The notes under the pieces were generated by a model. That model was not told where the DNA came from and ran no database searches. It was given only the letters and a program-made list of their open reading frames with translations. From positions 1,836,001 to 1,900,000 of the forward strand of contig CALZFC010000032.1 of assembly GCA_945643635.1 (NCBI GenBank): DNA of 64,000 bases, written 5' to 3'. This document shows positions 39,101-50,690 of this stretch, in pieces. Origin of the DNA: Allodiplogaster sudhausi (taxonomy: Eukaryota; Nematoda; Chromadorea; Rhabditida; Diplogasteridae). A program made the position numbers and the translations under genes. The stretch's first letter is position 1, and each line of letters starts with the position of its first letter.

Positions 39101-40920
39101 ACTCCTATGGAGCCCACCACGGCCACCACACTGAGCACGGTGCCCACCATGGTCACCACGAGCACCACAACGCGGAAATTGTTGCTGCGCTTCGCGCGGT
39201 CCGCTCACACCATCTCAAGAGCAAGGATGTCCGCGCATTGGTCAAGAAGCTCACGGCAGCCCATCATGGCCATCATGAGGCGCATCATCATCCCCACCAC
39301 CATGAGCATCATAGCTATGGCGGTAGCCACCATCACGGTGGTCATCATGCTTATGGCGCGCATCATGAGCATCATCATTCTGGACATCATCTTACTAGCT
39401 CGCACGAACATCATCATCACGGCGGCCATCGTAACGTAGAGCATCACCATCCGCATCACCACGCTGTCCACCATGGCCACCACGGCGACCACAGCGTTCA
39501 TCACGGACATCATACCGCCGCCCACGGCGCGCACCACGGACATCACGAACACGCTCATGCAAAGGAGCTACGGAAGCTTCGACAATTCCTCGAGAAGCTC
39601 GATGACTCGTCGTCTTCATCTTCATCCTCTTCGTCTTCCTCCAGCTCGTCTTCTTCGTCGGAGAGCGAGGAAGAGAAGCACCACAAGAAGCACCATAAGA
39701 AGCATCTGAAGAAGCACCACAAGGATTCCTCTAGCTCATCGTCGTCTAGCTCTTCCTCCTCTTCATCCTCTTCTTCTTCATCTTCCTCGTCTGAGAGCGA
39801 GGACGAGAAGCACCACCACAAGAAGCATCACGCAAAGAAGCACTTGAAGAAGCATCACAAGGACTCATCGAGCTCTTCGTCATCCAGCTCCTCCTCTTCT
39901 TCCAGCTCCTCTTCCTCTTCGTCTTCCGAGAGCGAGGATGAGAAGCACCACAAGAAGCACCATAAGAAGCACCAGAAGAAGCATCTGAAGAAGCACAACA
40001 AGGATTCCTCAAGCTCATCGTCATCCAGCTCCTCGTCCTCGTCATCCTCTTCTTCTTCCTCTTCCTCTGAAAGCGAGGATGAGAAGCACCACAAGAAGCG
40101 TCACGCTAAGAAGCACTTGAAGAAGCACCACAAGGACTCCTCGAGCTCCTCTTCATCCAGCTCTTCGTCTTCTTCCAGCTCCTCGTCCTCTTCGTCCTCT
40201 GAGAGTGAGGATGAGAAGCACCACAAGAAGCACCATAAAAAGCATCTGAAGAAGCACCACAAGGACTCTTCTAGCTCCTCTTCATCCAGCTCTTCATCTT
40301 CTTCGTCTTCTTCATCTTCGTCTTCTTCCTCTTCCGAGTCCGATCACCCAAACGTGAAGGGCCGCCGACGTCACGTGGTGCACAAGAAGAAGCAGCACGA
40401 CCGTCAGCGGCGTCATCAGAAGCAGGAGGCATCGTCGTCTTCATCAAGCAGCAGCTCGTCAAGCTCAGCTTCTTCCTCTTCTTCCGACTCTTCGGACTCG
40501 GAGCCATCCGAGCACCGCCGCCATCAGAAGAAGGCGACCGTCGCAAGCAAGAAGCACCCGAAGAGGCATCACAAGAAGGCGCAGACTAGCTCCTCTTCGT
40601 CCTCTTCTTCGTCCTCTTCATCGTCTTCCTCATCTTCCTCATCCGAGTCTGAGGTCGAGCACAAGAAGAAGGGTGCCAAGAAGCACCACCACGCCAAGAA
40701 GTCCGCACACCACAAGAAGGTCAAGGTCGCGAGCCCGTCGTCCAGCTCTAGCTCCTCATCGTCCTCGTCCTCAAGCTCCTCGTCTTCGTCCTCCGACTCC
40801 GATGCCAAGCACCACCACAAGAAGCACGCTGCCAAGAAGCACGGCCACAAGAAGCACACCAAGCAGCACAATCACGAGAAGAAGCACCAGGCGAACCATG
40901 AGACGGCCAACGAGGCATGA
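36151..40920 (+). CDS. EF-hand protein with giant His-rich and Ser-rich repeats
   Basis: Five exons: 36151-36211, 36497-36552, 36922-37024, 37465-37667 and 37783-40920 (3561 coding bases, 1186 residues). Phases agree at every junction. The N-terminus MTRFHHHHRHAHP leads into an EF-hand-like helix and loop (IFERHDHENDGKLTKAQ): loop positions 1, 3, 5 and 6 fit, but the usual Glu at 12 is Gln. A second, broken EF-hand follows, its loop replaced by His-rich sequence before the INGDFLEAI tail. Then come a Ser tract, a ~520-residue tandem His array (units such as HHGHHGEHGPHHGHHSYGA), and about eight poly-Ser/acidic blocks (SSSSESEDEKHHKKH). No signal peptide or membrane segment. The composition suggests Ca/Zn binding, casein-kinase-2-type phosphorylation, or condensate or matrix formation. 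Family not recognised; function unknown. Confidence 0.82.
37939..39560 (+). repeat. In-frame His-rich tandem repeat array
   Basis: Coding minisatellite in exon 5 built from the words CACCACGGACACC, CATGGCGAGCACGGCCC and CATCACTCCTATGGAGC. Units of about 57-125 bp form higher-order patterns (GEHGPHHGHHSYGAHHGHH alternating with GDHAVHHGHH and NEHGVHHGHH). All lengths are multiples of three. The lack of TA-containing words leaves at least two further frames open for more than 1.2 kb. The 3' part (39200-39560) is more degenerate and uses CAT as often as CAC. Confidence 0.9.
39601..40815 (+). repeat. In-frame poly-Ser / Lys-His block repeats
   Basis: Eight successive poly-Ser runs of about 16-24 residues, most closed by an acidic ESEDE/ESEEE cap and followed by a basic KHHKKHHKKHLKKHHKD-type linker. 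The Ser codons are freely mixed (TCC, TCT, TCG, TCA, AGC), so the runs are not simple trinucleotide slippage products. The last three blocks have more divergent linkers containing RRRHVVHKKK and KKGAKKHHH. Confidence 0.88.
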
Positions 40921-41432
40921 ACAGCGGTAGTAGTAGCATCAGCACTTTTTCTTCTGCTTCTTCTTCTTCTAACTCTGCTAGTATTCTTTTTTAGCTCTCG
41001 GTAGCGTCGACCGATACTTTTCTAGATTTTTTTTTAATTAGACGACTACCCTACACGTTAGAATGTACATGTTTCCTTTATGGTTGTTGTATCATAAATA
41101 TTTTATGACATTCTTCAAGGTGTACATTTCGATACGAAGCCTTCGGTGTATCTCGTTCGATGTCCATTGGAGACGTGAGAAATTGGAGATTTTTCAGCAG
41201 ATGCCAAATGGGCAAAACAGGAAGAAGATTTCATGCAGCAAACTTCTTCTTTCACTTTATCAAGAAAACATTTCGAACTGGCTAACTTCTATGGATGGAT
41301 GCGAAAGTGGCGAGACAGATATAAATGTTTCGGATGGAGAGAGAGCGACAGAGACAGAGAGTGAGAGAGAGAATGAGAATGAGAGAGGCAGAGATAGAGA
41401 GATGTGAGAGAGCAAGATGAGGAAAAGAGAGA

Positions 41433-41471
<39 letters not shown>

Positions 41472-42855
41472 AGTGAGTGAGTGAGTGAGTCACCGTGCGA
41501 AGCCGGAGCTCGAGACCCATCTTTTAAAAGCCATTAACAATATCTCTTCATTCGGAAGCCATTCATCAGTCGAAACATTCAATAAAAATAAAAAAATGTT
41601 TTTCGAAGAAAAAAAAACCGATATTATGCATGTTGTATTCTTTAACACCATCTCGAAACGTACAAAACGAAGATGACATATGGCGGATGATTGACATTGA
41701 TTGATTGATTGGTGATGATTATTGATTCGGCCAGTTCTGAATATGAATTGATGTTATCGAGGCTTTCTCCTTTCTCTTGCTTGACATTTCATGGCGTGAC
41801 TTATATGGAAGTGCTCTTCTAAAAAAAATCTCCAACCTACCAGAACTCATATAAGAGTACATGTGCACTTATCGTTACTCGGGACAAATGTGAGAGATGG
41901 GAGGGAGAGAGAGAGGGAAACTGAGAGAGAGCGAGAGAGAGAGAGTGAGAGAGATAGAGAGCGGGAGAGGGAGTGAGAGAGAAGGAGAGAGCGATGTCGA
42001 GATCAAGGGCATTTGGGAAGTCTCTCGTATGATGTCACTGGTGTGGTGGATGGGTACATGGTGAAAGTGGGCGTTGAGGAAATGAGAGAGAGAGAGAGAG
42101 GGGGGGAGAGAGAGAGGGCTAGAAACAGTGAAAGAAAGACAGAGAGAGAGAAAGAGAGAGAGAGAGAAAAAAAAGGTATATTGGGTGATAGATAGATAGG
42201 CTTCATCAATAAGTCATTGTGTCCGTGCGCATTTAAAAGGGGGGTCGACCGACTCATCAACCCTCCCACGGGGCTCTCTACAAAATGCGACTGCCGAGGG
42301 GAGGATGGCAGGGAAAAAAAGGAGAAAAAAACCTCTTACAAGATAAAAAAAAAATTGAAGAAAGTCATAAGCTAGAGGATGTTGGGAGAAAGTGGGAGAT
42401 GGGGCTCAAAGATGAAGTCCACCCTCGTTTTTGCATTTGGAGAGGAAAATACAAGTAGGAAGAAGTCTCTCGACTCTACTCATGAAAAGTTAATATGAAA
42501 AGCCGCCGCATAATGAATTGGACAACTTTGTGTTTCTTGCAAAATCGGAAACAAATCTTGCGGACCAAAAAAACAAAAGAATATATAAGAGAGCGATTAT
42601 AACAGAGAGTAGAGAGGGAGAAGTTGCAATAATAGAATGTTAAAGAGAACAGTGATAGAGAGAAAGAGGGAGAGAGTGAGAAAAGATAGAGAGAGAGAGA
42701 GAGTGTGTGTGTGACTAGGGATCAGAGAAGCAGAGAAATAAAGATGATTAAGGCTCTCTCTTCATCATCTTCGTCTTCTTCTTATATTCGCGCTCTCCTC
42801 TTCCTCCATCCTTGGTCTCCTTTCTTCTTCTTCTTTTGCTTCTCTCTCTCTCTCC
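40921..42855. other. Intergenic region between convergent genes
   Basis: 3' flank of the EF-hand gene and of flp-21, which converge. A candidate AATAAA poly(A) signal lies at about 41580. GA tracts occur at 41335-41475, 41900-41995, 42080-42165 and 42655-42705. Between them are unique segments (41520-41880, 42170-42600) in which I see no supported exon. Confidence 0.5.
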
Positions 42856-43788
42856 TTATTTGCCGAATCGTAGAGGGCGCGGGCCAACGTTGGAGCTCAT
42901 CGCGTTCATGTTGGTCAGCGAGTTCAGAGAGCTCATGGCGCGCTTGATCGTGCTGGAAAAGATTGATTAATTAATTAAATAATTAATTAATTAATCAGTA
43001 AATTAATTAATAAACATATGTAAACAAAGGTATATAATTTGTTATTAAAATTGAACATAATTAGAAAAAAAATTTACTTAGTTTACTTAATTTTTAGAAA
43101 ATTTACTTAATTTACTTGCATTTTTATTTTAGAAGAACATTTAAACTGCCCAAGTCTGGAAAATACATATGAAGATGGCAGGAATGTATGTACATGAATG
43201 GAGAGAAAAAAACTATGGATTGACAGAAAAAGTAGAGATGGTTGAATCCTAAAATATGCTTGTTGAATTATTGTTTTAACTTAACGACTGTTGGACAGAA
43301 ATGTAGCAAAAGTAAAAAGAAAAGAAAATACATACTCATGATTATCATCAAGAAGAATGAGGCCATCGTTCGCCGGATCGCCAAAGCCTTGCAGGTATCG
43401 GACTGGAAAATTTGAATATGAAAAAAATTTATTAAAATTTTTTTTGGCAAAAAAAATTCAATTATTCATTACATTCATACTTTATTTTTGCAGTTTTATT
43501 GTAATAAAATTTTCAAAGCGATTCCACAATGTCAGCAGCGGAGACGAAATATTAACGTCTTCTTTTATTCATCAGAGCGCCAAGAAAACCACCGTGTACC
43601 CAATATTGCTTGATATTGAATTGAACCCGCCGTCTTTGAAACATTTATTTATTGCCGATGAATCTATAACTTGTTTTCTCAGTTCGTTCTCTTTTGCTAC
43701 AGCTTCGTTCCGTCGCGACGCTTTCATATATGCACATTTCAAAATAAACACGAACTTTTTTTATCTCTCTCTTTCATTCTCTTCCTTA

Positions 43789-43852
<64 letters not shown>

Positions 43853-44256
43853 AACCTCTTTATCTTGATCTACCAACAATTCTCAATCTTCAACGTCATT
43901 TGATTAGCTTTTCGTTCATCGTTCAAAGTCCACTATATATTGATTGCGTACGCACGTCCCCTGAGAATGAGCATTTACTTTTCCGCTCCATTTCAGCAGC
44001 GCCAAAAATGGGCTGCCCGGTTGTTTTCCAGCTCTGTACATTATTAATATTCTTCTATATTCTCAAAGAATGGTTTGTCTGAGGTAATTATTATTATATT
44101 AAAAATATAAATATATTATCAAAAGATAAAAAATTTATAATTTCAAAAGATTCTCCAACTTATTCTGTACGAATCCAAGGAGGGCGCCGCGGTCGCCGGG
44201 TCGACGAGCAGCAACGCGAATGCAGAGAGGAGCACGATCGAGAGCAGGGAGCGCAT
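42856..44256 (-). CDS. flp-21: FLP-21-like FMRFamide-related neuropeptide precursor
   Basis: Three exons: 44256-44160, 43402-43336 and 42952-42856 (261 coding bases, 86 residues). Phases agree. Residues 1-~24 are a signal peptide (MRSLLSIVLLSAFALLLVDP, then ATAAP). A propeptide follows with YLQGFGDPANDG and an acidic LLDDNHD. A single KR cleavage site (TIKR) precedes a 26-residue peptide ending GPRPLRF, then Gly as amide donor, Lys and stop. In C. elegans FLP-21 is GLGPRPLRF-amide, a ligand of the NPR-1 receptor; the propeptide layout (YL..FG.., acidic stretch, KR, one peptide at the end) also matches my memory of that precursor. Odd feature: the peptide carries a ~19-residue N-terminal extension. 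A CT tract and a CCAG acceptor lie just upstream of the ATG. Confidence 0.85.
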
Positions 44257-44296
44257 TACCTGGAGAGAGAGAGAGGGGGGGAAGGAGAGAGAGAGG

Positions 44297-44328
<32 letters not shown>

Positions 44329-44542
44329 GGGAGAGAGAGAGAGAAGGAGAGAGAGAGGGAGGGAGGGAGGGAGAGAGAGAGAGAGAGAGGGAGAGAGAGA
44401 GGGAGGGAGAGAGAAAGAGAGAGAGAGAAAGAGAGAGAGAAAAGAGGGAGGGAGGGAGAGAGAGAGGGAGGAGAAAGAGAGAGAGAGAGAAAGAGAGAGA
44501 GAAAAGAGGGAGGGAGGGAGAGAGAGAGGGAGGGAGAGAGAA

Positions 44543-44577
<35 letters not shown>

Positions 44578-44600
44578 GAGTGATGATACAAAACGAAGAA
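44257..44600 (-). promoter_or_regulatory. Polypyrimidine tract and splice acceptor before flp-21 start
   Basis: In the sense (minus) direction a ~320-base CT tract runs straight into an AG at 44261-44260, followed by only GTA before the ATG. This is the layout of an SL trans-splice acceptor or of a 5' UTR intron. Which of the two cannot be told from sequence. Confidence 0.45.
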
Positions 44601-45198
44601 GACGTGTTGAGCTTGATTGTGAGTATGACATAACAAAACTAGAAAAAAAAAGATTTATCGTCAAGTCTAATTTTGGCGCATATTCAAGAGTTCCGGTGGA
44701 AGCGGAGATGTTCACGACCACGAAAACATACATTCATAAGTAAGACTCATCCGCCCTAGACAAGCTTCATCTCGGGAAGGGGGGGGAGGGTCGGGAGGCT
44801 ACTATAGCTGGAGCCGGGCTAGACTGAAGCTTAATACCAGATTCCAGATTGAGAGAGAGATAGAAAGATAGAAAGAGATAGAGATAGAGAGAGAGAGCGA
44901 GAGGAAGAGGGAGAGAGTGAGAGAGTAGGAGAAAGGGAGCCTTATTAGGCTCGACGCAACGGAGCGAAACACGTCTGGAGCACAAAGAAGAATCAGAAGA
45001 AAAAGAAGGGTGGACTTCTTGGATACCTCTCATTCTTACCATACATCTTTGTTACCTTCCTCGTCGTCATCTCTTTCTCTGTCTCTCTGTCTCTCTCTCT
45101 CTTCTCTCTCGCTCTCCGTGTAGTTGTCTCTCTCTCTCCCTCTTTCTCTTGCTTTCATTCTTTCTCTATATCATTACTTCTCTCTCTCTTTATCTCAG

Positions 45199-45229
<31 letters not shown>

Positions 45230-45473
45230 GTCTCTCTCTCTCTCTCTCGTCCTCTCCTTTATCATTCTACCCATCCAGTTGATGTATGCGCGCGTACATA
45301 TATCTGTTTAAATCCTGTGTTCGCCACTATACACCCTTCTCGCCTTCTTCCAGTCTTCTTAATTCCATTTTTTTTCTACCTTTCCCTCGTGCCCGCCTAG
45401 TTCTGCCGTTCATGCTGTCTCTTTCTCTGGATTCTCTCTTTCTCTCTCTCTATCTCTCTCTCTATCTTTCTCT

Positions 45474-45505
<32 letters not shown>

Positions 45506-45858
45506 TTCTCTTTTCTCTCTCCTCTCTCTCTCTCTCTCTCTTTCTCTTCTCTCTCTCCTCTCTCTCTCTCTTTTTCTCTCTCTCTCTCTCTTTTTTCTCT
45601 CTCTTTCTTCTCTCTCTATCTCTCTCTCTCTCTCTTTCTCTTGACTCTCTCTCTCTTTCTCTTTCTCTCTCTCTCTCTCCCCAACCAAATAACAATCACG
45701 TCCCCGTGGCGGAATTCTGCGAATTCTGCAAGGAACTGACGTGCACAGGAAAGGAAAATGAAATTGTAGAATTCCTTCCCAGCATGAGCATGGTCGCCTC
45801 CAAACATCTGCAAGGCATAAAAGAGATAAAGTTGACTTATTCTCTCTCTCTCTCTATC

Positions 45859-45889
<31 letters not shown>

Positions 45890-47152
45890 CTCTCTTTCTC
45901 TCTCGTTGTCTCTCTCGCTCTCTCTTTCTCTCTCTTTCTGTCTCTCTCTCCCATCAACTCTCCCCTTTTTTAAATCTAATTCTCTTATACTTCTCTTCTT
46001 TTAGTGGGCATGCAAAAAATTTTTAAATAAAGAAAAAAGTTAAAGGAGTAATAATTAATGTTCCCGAAAAAATGGTTTTTGGTTTAATTTATTTAAAAAA
46101 AAAGGAGAAAAATGATGCTGCAGAGAAGATTGCAAAAAATGATATCATGACAATTAATAAAAATTTTGTTCATCTGCACGAGCGTTCGCGATCCCGTGAA
46201 GTCCACATAACTAGAAGTGGAAGGGAAAGAGCGAGGGAGGGAGAGAAAGATAAATATGGAGAGAGATAGAGTTATCGAGTCCGAGAAAGAGAGAAAGAGA
46301 GAAGGAGAGAGAGAAAGTGAAAGATGAAGATGGAGACAGAGAGAGAGAGAGAGAGAAATGATGATAGAGAAACAGAGGAGATATAAAACATAAGAACAAG
46401 ATAAAGATGAACTAGTTGCATATTCATATTCGTACATAAAAGTTTATGTGCGCGGGGTAGAATTCGGAACGTCTTACAATTAATATTCCACAGAGAGCAA
46501 CGTGTGTGTGTGGTGTGTGAAGAACAGAGCCAGACAGCAACTGTTTTGCTCTTTTCGATTTCATAATGACGTGTTTCAGAAGCCTTTAAAACAATTGAAA
46601 AATGTAAAAATAGAATGGTCGAGCACTAGTAAACGTGAAAAATGTCCACCCTCTTACTCTAGATCTGTATCTCATATCTTCTCTCTCTCTCGCTCTCTCT
46701 CTCTCTCTTACTCTCTCATTCTCTCTCTTTTGTCTCCCTCTATCTCTCTTTGTCTCTCTCTCTTTGTCTCTCTCTCTCTCTCTCCAAATCTGTCTTCCAA
46801 TTACATGACGAATACCAAATTATGCAATGATAATGAACAAGGCATCCGTGGGCAACTTTTTTGCACTCATCAGTTGCCCATGGCTGCCTTATTGTATCGC
46901 ATTAATGACAGAGAGAGAGAGAGAGAGAGAGAATTTAAGAAAGAGGAAGCGAGAGAAAGAGAGACAGAGAGAGCGAGACGAAACTTTAAATGTGAACTAT
47001 AAAATGACAAGTCATATCTACGACTCATGAAAGCCGGCAGCCCAAAGTTTTCCGAGCATATATCAATGCGCATCTCGTAATGGGTCATTTCCTCATATGT
47101 AAAGATTAGGGGGAGACAGACACAGAGAGAGAGAGCGCGCGAGAGAGAGAGA

Positions 47153-47199
<47 letters not shown>

Positions 47200-47480
47200 T
47201 GGGATGGGAGAGGGGGAGAGAGTAAAAACTTGGAAAGAGTTAAAGAAGATAGTAAAAGACAGTGAAATATCATTAAAGAGAGAGAGAGAGAGAGAGAAAG
47301 AAAGAAAGAAAGAAAAAGGGCTCAAAGGACATGATGCTGAATACGCAGTTCGAGAGGACTACTTGATGAATACGCCCGTGACAGGGAATAAAAGAGACGG
47401 CCATGCTTAAGATGGGTGGAAACGGCAATTGATAGAGCTCAGGTACTGGAGAACGATCAAAAGGCCGTTGACAGAGAGAG

Positions 47481-47512
<32 letters not shown>

Positions 47513-48304
47513 ACGAGAGAGGGAGAGAAAGAGAGAGACAGGGAAAGAGGAGGTGAATGAGGGAGAGAGGGAGAGGATGAGAGAGTCTGAGAGAGAGAGA
47601 GAGACAGAGAGACAGAAAAAAAGAGAAAGAGAGAAAGAGAGAGAGAGAGTGACCCAAAGTGAACAAACATGCTTGACAAGTAGCATATTTAATCTTGTAA
47701 GCCGGCAATGCCATAGGGAGGATATGATGAACACTAGTGCCAAAAGGCTTTTTCTCCAGTAATATTTCCTCTTTTGACAAACACCCCGCACCCTCTACTC
47801 ATCGGCGTTTCCGATGTACGTAAGCATTCCGTGCTACTTGACAAATTGTGCAGAATGATTTCGAATGAGTACATAAATGTGACAAATTTTTTTATCTCCA
47901 TCCAAGAGAGATACGGTAAGAGTCGGAAGGAAGTAAATGCCACAAGTGTTTATGTGGATCTTAACTTATGATTCTTAAGCCGGAGCCCTTTCGAACTGCG
48001 GATGTAAGCTGATATTTCTATGTATGTGCCTCATATATACATATTATCTACATTCCATCAAAACAAGAGGCTATAAAATTATTCTTGTTTCTGTTCTCTC
48101 TTATAATAAATACCATCAAAATACATAAGCTTGAGACATGTTTTCAATGTTTCGCTTTTTTCACCTGTTACCATGATTTCAGCAATACTTTTTATTTATA
48201 AAATAGATCGGATGGATAGAATTTCATAGCTATAGAAAACATAGAAAACGATTCAGAAATTGTAGATGGGTAGATAGCATAGTGAGGGAGGGAGGGATGG
48301 CGAA

Positions 48305-48356
<52 letters not shown>

Positions 48357-48908
48357 AGAGATAAATGAAGGAGAGAGAGAGCGAGAGACAAAGAGAGAGA
48401 GAGATGCCAGAGAAACAGAGTGTGGTCTCTTGATGGACACAGGCACTAGCATATGCAGCGAAATAAAAACAAAATTTTCAACACTTTTGAAAATGCCAAA
48501 GCAGAATTGCTTGTGTGGAGGGGTTGAAAAGGCCGGGGAGCGGGGCCGGTTCGAGGAAGAGGGCCGTACACACGCTCTCTCTCTTTCTCTCTCTCTCTCT
48601 CTCCATCTCTTACTCTCTCTCTCTTTCTCTTTCTCCCTCTCACAACGTCTCTCTCTCTATCTCTCTCTCCATCTCTTACTCTCTCTCTCTCCATCTCTTA
48701 CTCTCTCTCTCTCTTTCTCTCTCTATCCCTCACTCTCTCTTTCTCTCCATGTATACGGGAAAGCCCTCAGTGGTCCACGTAGCACCTACTCGTGGATTCT
48801 CTCTGGATTCAGCCAGATTTTTCTCTGGAATGACGAGAAATGAAACCCTGGTGCACGGAAGTGCGTGTTTCTGTGTTTTGCTAAGTCTCTCCTGAAACAT
48901 ACGAGAGG

Positions 48909-48952
<44 letters not shown>

Positions 48953-49632
48953 TAAAGAGAGAGAGAGGGTGTCGAAATGTCTAGTCGACGACCCACTTCC
49001 AGGTGAAGAGAATTAGAAGTGGAGGGGGGGGGGGCTGGGTGGGCCCCAGTGAGAAAGAGTTAAAGGGGGGATGGTGGGCCCCAGTGAGAAAGACGTATAG
49101 GAGGGTGTTAACCTACTTAGAGCTCCCCTAAAGTGCTTCTTTCCACCTTTATTGAAACCTCGTGAGACAACTCTCTGTTTTAGATGCGGACTGTAGGAAC
49201 ATGGAAGTTTGCCACAAGATGTAAACTACGTTGTATTTTCGAGTGTTGGGCGAAAAGAAAAGTGACAGAAGAAACATTTTATAAAATGCCATCAAATGTT
49301 TATATAAACAGACATTAAACTTAACAAAGTAATTCCAGGAGTAATCAGCAGCCGGCTCCATCCATCAAATATTCATTATACTAAGTAAAAGCATCAGAGA
49401 GAGTTAACAACGAAAGGAAATATATACGCTTATATATGATGAAAAGTGGGCCGAAATATCATAGCGAAAGTTCAGGGTGGGAATTAAGCATGTTTATATT
49501 AAGGGAGGAAGATTACTATAAGCTGCCGGAAATTTATATACGGACGGATGAGAGGGGTAATAAGGAATAATTGGGAGGTAGGGAAATGAGAGAGAGAGAG
49601 AGGGGCAGAGAGTGAGAGACGGAGAGAGAGAG

Positions 49633-49663
<31 letters not shown>

Positions 49664-49725
49664 GGATAGAGAGAGAGATACAGACGGAATGATGCTACTA
49701 GACACTCCTTTGTGGCCTCACACCT
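44601..49725. repeat. GA/TC array region, no gene assigned
   Basis: About half of these 5.1 kb is (GA)n or (TC)n with short interruptions: 44850-44940, 45060-45260, 45415-45680, 45840-45950, 46200-46390, 46675-46790, 46905-46980, 47115-47310, 47475-47650, 48290-48415, 48570-48750, 48905-48970 and 49585-49685. Strand polarity alternates, so adjacent arrays can pair. At 48595-48745 CTCCATCTCTTACTCTCTCT recurs three times. At 49030-49110 GTGGGCCCCAGTGAGAAAGA is duplicated. Interspersed unique segments (45690-45830, 46440-46670, 46800-46900, 47340-47460, 47660-48280, 48760-48900, 48990-49560) hold short open stretches. Only 47760-47915 looks like a spliced exon. Confidence 0.6.
47760..47915 (+). 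CDS. Unassigned exon-like segment
   Basis: This 156-base segment is open throughout, is preceded by a good acceptor (TTTTTCTCCAG) and followed by a good donor (GTAAGA). It would encode 51 residues including LLDKLCRMISNEY and FFISIQERYG. I do not recognise the family; a faint likeness to the C-terminal helix and strand of MIF/tautomerase proteins is not enough to name it. No partner exons could be supported: a Cys-containing open stretch at 45700-45830 lies on the same strand but has no acceptor. Confidence 0.25.
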
Positions 49726-50144
49726 CTAGACCTCCGGGCCCTCTCCCCCCGGCACGAGCATCGTAATGTGATTGCCGTTCAGCAGGATCGTGTCCAGTTT
49801 CGTCACCTAAATTAAGAATGTATGCGGCAGAGTGAAAATAAGTATGCGGCAGAGTGAAAATGAATTAATGTCACGTAGTCGCCGCTTTTCAGGAAAGTTT
49901 CCGAAAAAAAAAACCCAGTAAATATATACGTCAAGGAAGAAAATTAAAACGTAAGTAAATCAAGTCCATCTCTATTTCCTCGTTCCCACTCTCGTGTATA
50001 ATATGCACTGGCAATAAACTTCCTGGTTCGCTCGTACTTTAATATTATTTAACTCATATCCGAAAAACGTTCGTCATTTCCTGATCGTTTTTTTTAAATA
50101 TACTTTACTGTCTGGATCTCCTCTCTCTTTGTTCCACTTTCACC

Positions 50145-50189
<45 letters not shown>

Positions 50190-50307
50190 GCTTCCTCTCT
50201 ACTCTCTCTCTCTCTCTCTTTCGCTTCCTCTCTACTCTCTCTCTCTCTCTCTCTCTTTCGCTTCCTCTCTACTCTCTCTCTCTCTCTCTCTCTCGCTTCC
50301 TCTCTAC

Positions 50308-50338
<31 letters not shown>

Positions 50339-50375
50339 TTCGCTTCCTCTCTACTCTCTCTCTCTTTCGCTTCCT

Positions 50376-50423
<48 letters not shown>

Positions 50424-50430
50424 GCTTCCT

Positions 50431-50472
<42 letters not shown>

Positions 50473-50553
50473 GCTTCCTCTCTACTCTCTCTCTCTCTCT
50501 CTCTCGCTTCCTCTCTACTCTCTCTCTCTCTCTCTCGCTTCCTCTCTACTCTC

Positions 50554-50584
<31 letters not shown>

Positions 50585-50655
50585 TTCGCTTCCTCTCTAC
50601 TCTCTCTCTCTTTCGCTTCCTCTCTACTCTCTCTCTCTCTTTCGCTTCCTCTCTA

Positions 50656-50690
<35 letters not shown>

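Noticed and set aside
37888..39439. Alternative-frame proteins of 400-490 residues across the His array
   Set aside because: They are by-products of the stop-free repeat; the His frame alone continues through five phase-consistent exons and into the Ser blocks.
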